Source: Cherax quadricarinatus (Eukaryota; Arthropoda; Malacostraca; Decapoda; Parastacidae). From it: DNA of 64,000 nucleotides. Each line of letters begins with the position of its first letter. Position 1 is the first letter of the stretch. The stretch is taken from the NCBI RefSeq assembly GCF_038502225.1, contig NC_091292.1, positions 102,394,128 to 102,458,127 of the forward strand, in the 5' to 3' direction. Position numbers and translations under genes: made by a program. Positions 62,401 through 64,000 of this stretch are shown here, in pieces. The notes below the pieces were generated by a model. The model was not told the DNA's origin. It ran no database searches and saw nothing but the letters and a program-made list of their open reading frames with translations.

Positions 62401-62850
62401 ATGATGTGTGCAGCATGTGGGTGATGCTGCAGCATTCTAAGATGATGTGTGCAGCATGTGGGTGATGCTTCAGCATTCTAAGATGATGTGTGCAGCATGT
62501 GGGTGATGCTGCAGCATTGTAAGATGATGTGTGCAGCATGTGGGTGATGCTGCAGTATTGTAAGATGATGCATACAGCATATTGATGCTGCTGCAGTATT
62601 GTAAGATGATGTGTGCAGCATGTGGGTGATGCTGCAGTATTGTAAGATGATGCATACAGCATATTGATGCTGCTGCAGTATTGTAAGATGATGTGTGCAG
62701 CATGTGGGTGATGCTGCAGTATTGTAAGATGATGTGTGCAGCATGTGGGTGATGCTGCAGCATTGTAAGATGATGTGTGCAGCATGTGGGTGATGCTGCA
62801 GTATTGTAAGATGATGTGTGCAGCATGTGGGTGATGCTGCAGCATTATAA
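59462..62850. repeat. 41-bp minisatellite (about 3.4 kb, about 82 copies)
   Basis: Unit GTGATGCTGCAGCATTCTAA, GATGATGTGTGCAGCATGTG, G (41 bp). Variable sites are CAGCATT/CAGTATT and TTCTAAG/TTGTAAG. Almost all units keep CTGCAG. Near the right end, a variant dimer with CATACAGCATATTGATGCTG appears twice (about 62570 and 62650), marking an internal 82-bp duplication. Confidence 0.97.
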
Positions 62851-62905
62851 GATACTGTAACATGCCTGTGATTAATTTTGAGAGTTCCGTTATCCCGCTG
62901 GCCGT
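62851..62905. other. Junction between two arrays
   Basis: About 55 bp of single-copy DNA. Confidence 0.7.
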
Positions 62906-64000
62906 CACAGTCATCACAGCCGTCACAGCCATCACAGCCGTCACAGTCATCACAGCTGTCACAGCCATTACAGCCGTCACAGTAATCACAGCCATTACAG
63001 CCGTCACAGTCATCACAGCCATCACAGCCATCACAGCCGTCACAGCCGTCACAGTCATCACAGCCGTCACAGCCATTACAGCCGTCACAGTCATCACAGC
63101 TGTCACAGCCGTCACAGTCATCACAAACGTCACAGTCGTCACAGCCATTACAGCCGTCACAGTAATCACACCCGTCACAGCCATTACAGCCGTCACAGCC
63201 GTCACAGTCATCACAGCCGTCACAGTCATCACAGCCGTCACAGCTGTCACAGCCGTCACAGTCATCACAGCCGTCACAGTCATCACAGCTGTCACAGCCA
63301 TCACAGCCGTCACAGTCATCACAGTTGTCACAGCCATCACAGCCGTCACAGCCATCACAGCTGTCACAGCCGTCACAGCCATCACAGCCGTCACAGCCAT
63401 CACAGCCGTCACAGCCATCACAGTCATCACAGTCATCACAGTCATCACAGCCGTCACAGCCATCACAGTTATCACAGCCATCACAGTCATCACAGCCGTC
63501 ACAGCCATCACAGTCATCACAGCCATCACAGCCGTCACAGCCATCACAGCCGTCACAGCCATCACAGTCATCACAGCCATCACAGTCATCGCAGCCATCA
63601 CAGTAGTCACAGTCATCACAGCCGTCACAGCCATCACAGTCATCACAGCCATCACAGTAGTCACAGTCATCGCAGCCATCACAGTAGTCACAGTCATCAC
63701 AGCCGTCACAGCCATCACAGTCATCGCAGCCGTCACAGTCATCACAGCCGTCACAGTCATCGCAGCCATCACAGTAGTCACAGTCATCACAGCCGTCACA
63801 GCCATCACAGCCATCACAGTCATCACAGCCATCACAGTCATCACAGCTGTCACAGCCGTCACAGTCGTCACAGCCGTCACAGCCATCACAGCCATCACAG
63901 TCATCACAGCCATCACAGTCGTCACAGTCGTCACAGCCGTCACAGCCATCACAGCCGTCACAGCCATCACAGTCATCACAGCCATCACAGCCGTCACAGC
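62906..64000. repeat. 9-bp minisatellite (TCACAGCCR), runs off the right edge
   Basis: Units of TCACAGCCG, TCACAGCCA, TCACAGTCA and similar, about 120 copies. The unit is three codons, so minus-strand frames (VMAVTA) stay open for over 500 codons, and a plus frame reads Ser-Gln-Pro repeats. No domain. Truncated by the window end. Confidence 0.97.

Noticed and set aside
62396..63997. 533-codon minus-strand frame across two arrays
   Set aside because: Joins the 9-bp and 41-bp arrays by chance; no domain.
62906..64000. Telomeric repeat
   Set aside because: The 9-bp TCACAGCCR unit does not match TTAGG or TTAGGG-type repeats.

Overview
This window looks like non-genic, repeat-dominated nuclear DNA of a metazoan. 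A decapod crustacean (crayfish, lobster or shrimp type) is my best guess. The evidence is of two kinds. Seen directly: very long minisatellites, many (TA)n, (TC)n and (CA)n microsatellites, degenerate non-LTR retrotransposons and Penelope-like remnants, and no recognisable host gene. From memory of the repeat families: the RTE-like and CR1-like consensus pieces and the GTCGTGCCGAATA-ended element resemble decapod repeats. I could not test this by search.

Layout. 1-5427: 19/21-bp minisatellite that runs off the left edge. 5428-7445: single-copy DNA, a LINE-tail scrap, and a 57-bp minisatellite split by a 248-bp-armed inverted repeat with Penelope-type termini and two hammerhead-ribozyme-like cores. 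7446-19808: transposon cluster in which almost every junction is a (TA)n tract. It holds a 384-bp terminal-inverted-repeat element, a 5'-truncated RTE-like LINE, two full-length RTE-like LINEs arranged tail to tail (about 7.2 kb palindrome), a CR1-like LINE 3' half, and a Penelope-like remnant with a GIY-YIG fragment. 19809-21810: (TC)n, a 12-bp GCT-rich minisatellite, (CA)n. 21811-29600: 34-bp minisatellite interrupted by a CR1-like fragment. 29601-30354: (TA)n and a diverged RTE 5' region. 30355-32337: 27-bp minisatellite. 32377-37676: 32-bp minisatellite. 37698-37860: 41-bp repeats. 38088-46231: 18-bp minisatellite. 46232-54678: mostly single-copy DNA with short tandem arrays and LINE or Penelope scraps. 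54679-56711: 22-bp minisatellite. 56712-59461: several small arrays. 59462-62850: 41-bp minisatellite. 62906-64000: 9-bp array running off the right edge.

Coding content. The only convincing protein-coding sequence is retrotransposon-derived. The best-preserved copy (13999-16905, minus strand) encodes an APE-type endonuclease and a reverse transcriptase in one frame interrupted by a single TAA. The multi-kilobase open frames in the minisatellites (up to about 2,700 codons) are by-products of repeat units that lack stop codons, not genes. I found no rRNA, tRNA, CRISPR array, bacterial operon or host gene. Two weak exon-like patches (49388-49430 and 59333-59464) are reported as hypotheses only.

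The most interesting signals are the paired hammerhead-like motifs in the inverted Penelope-type element, the tail-to-tail RTE palindrome, the (TA)n tracts at transposon junctions, and higher-order duplications inside the minisatellites.
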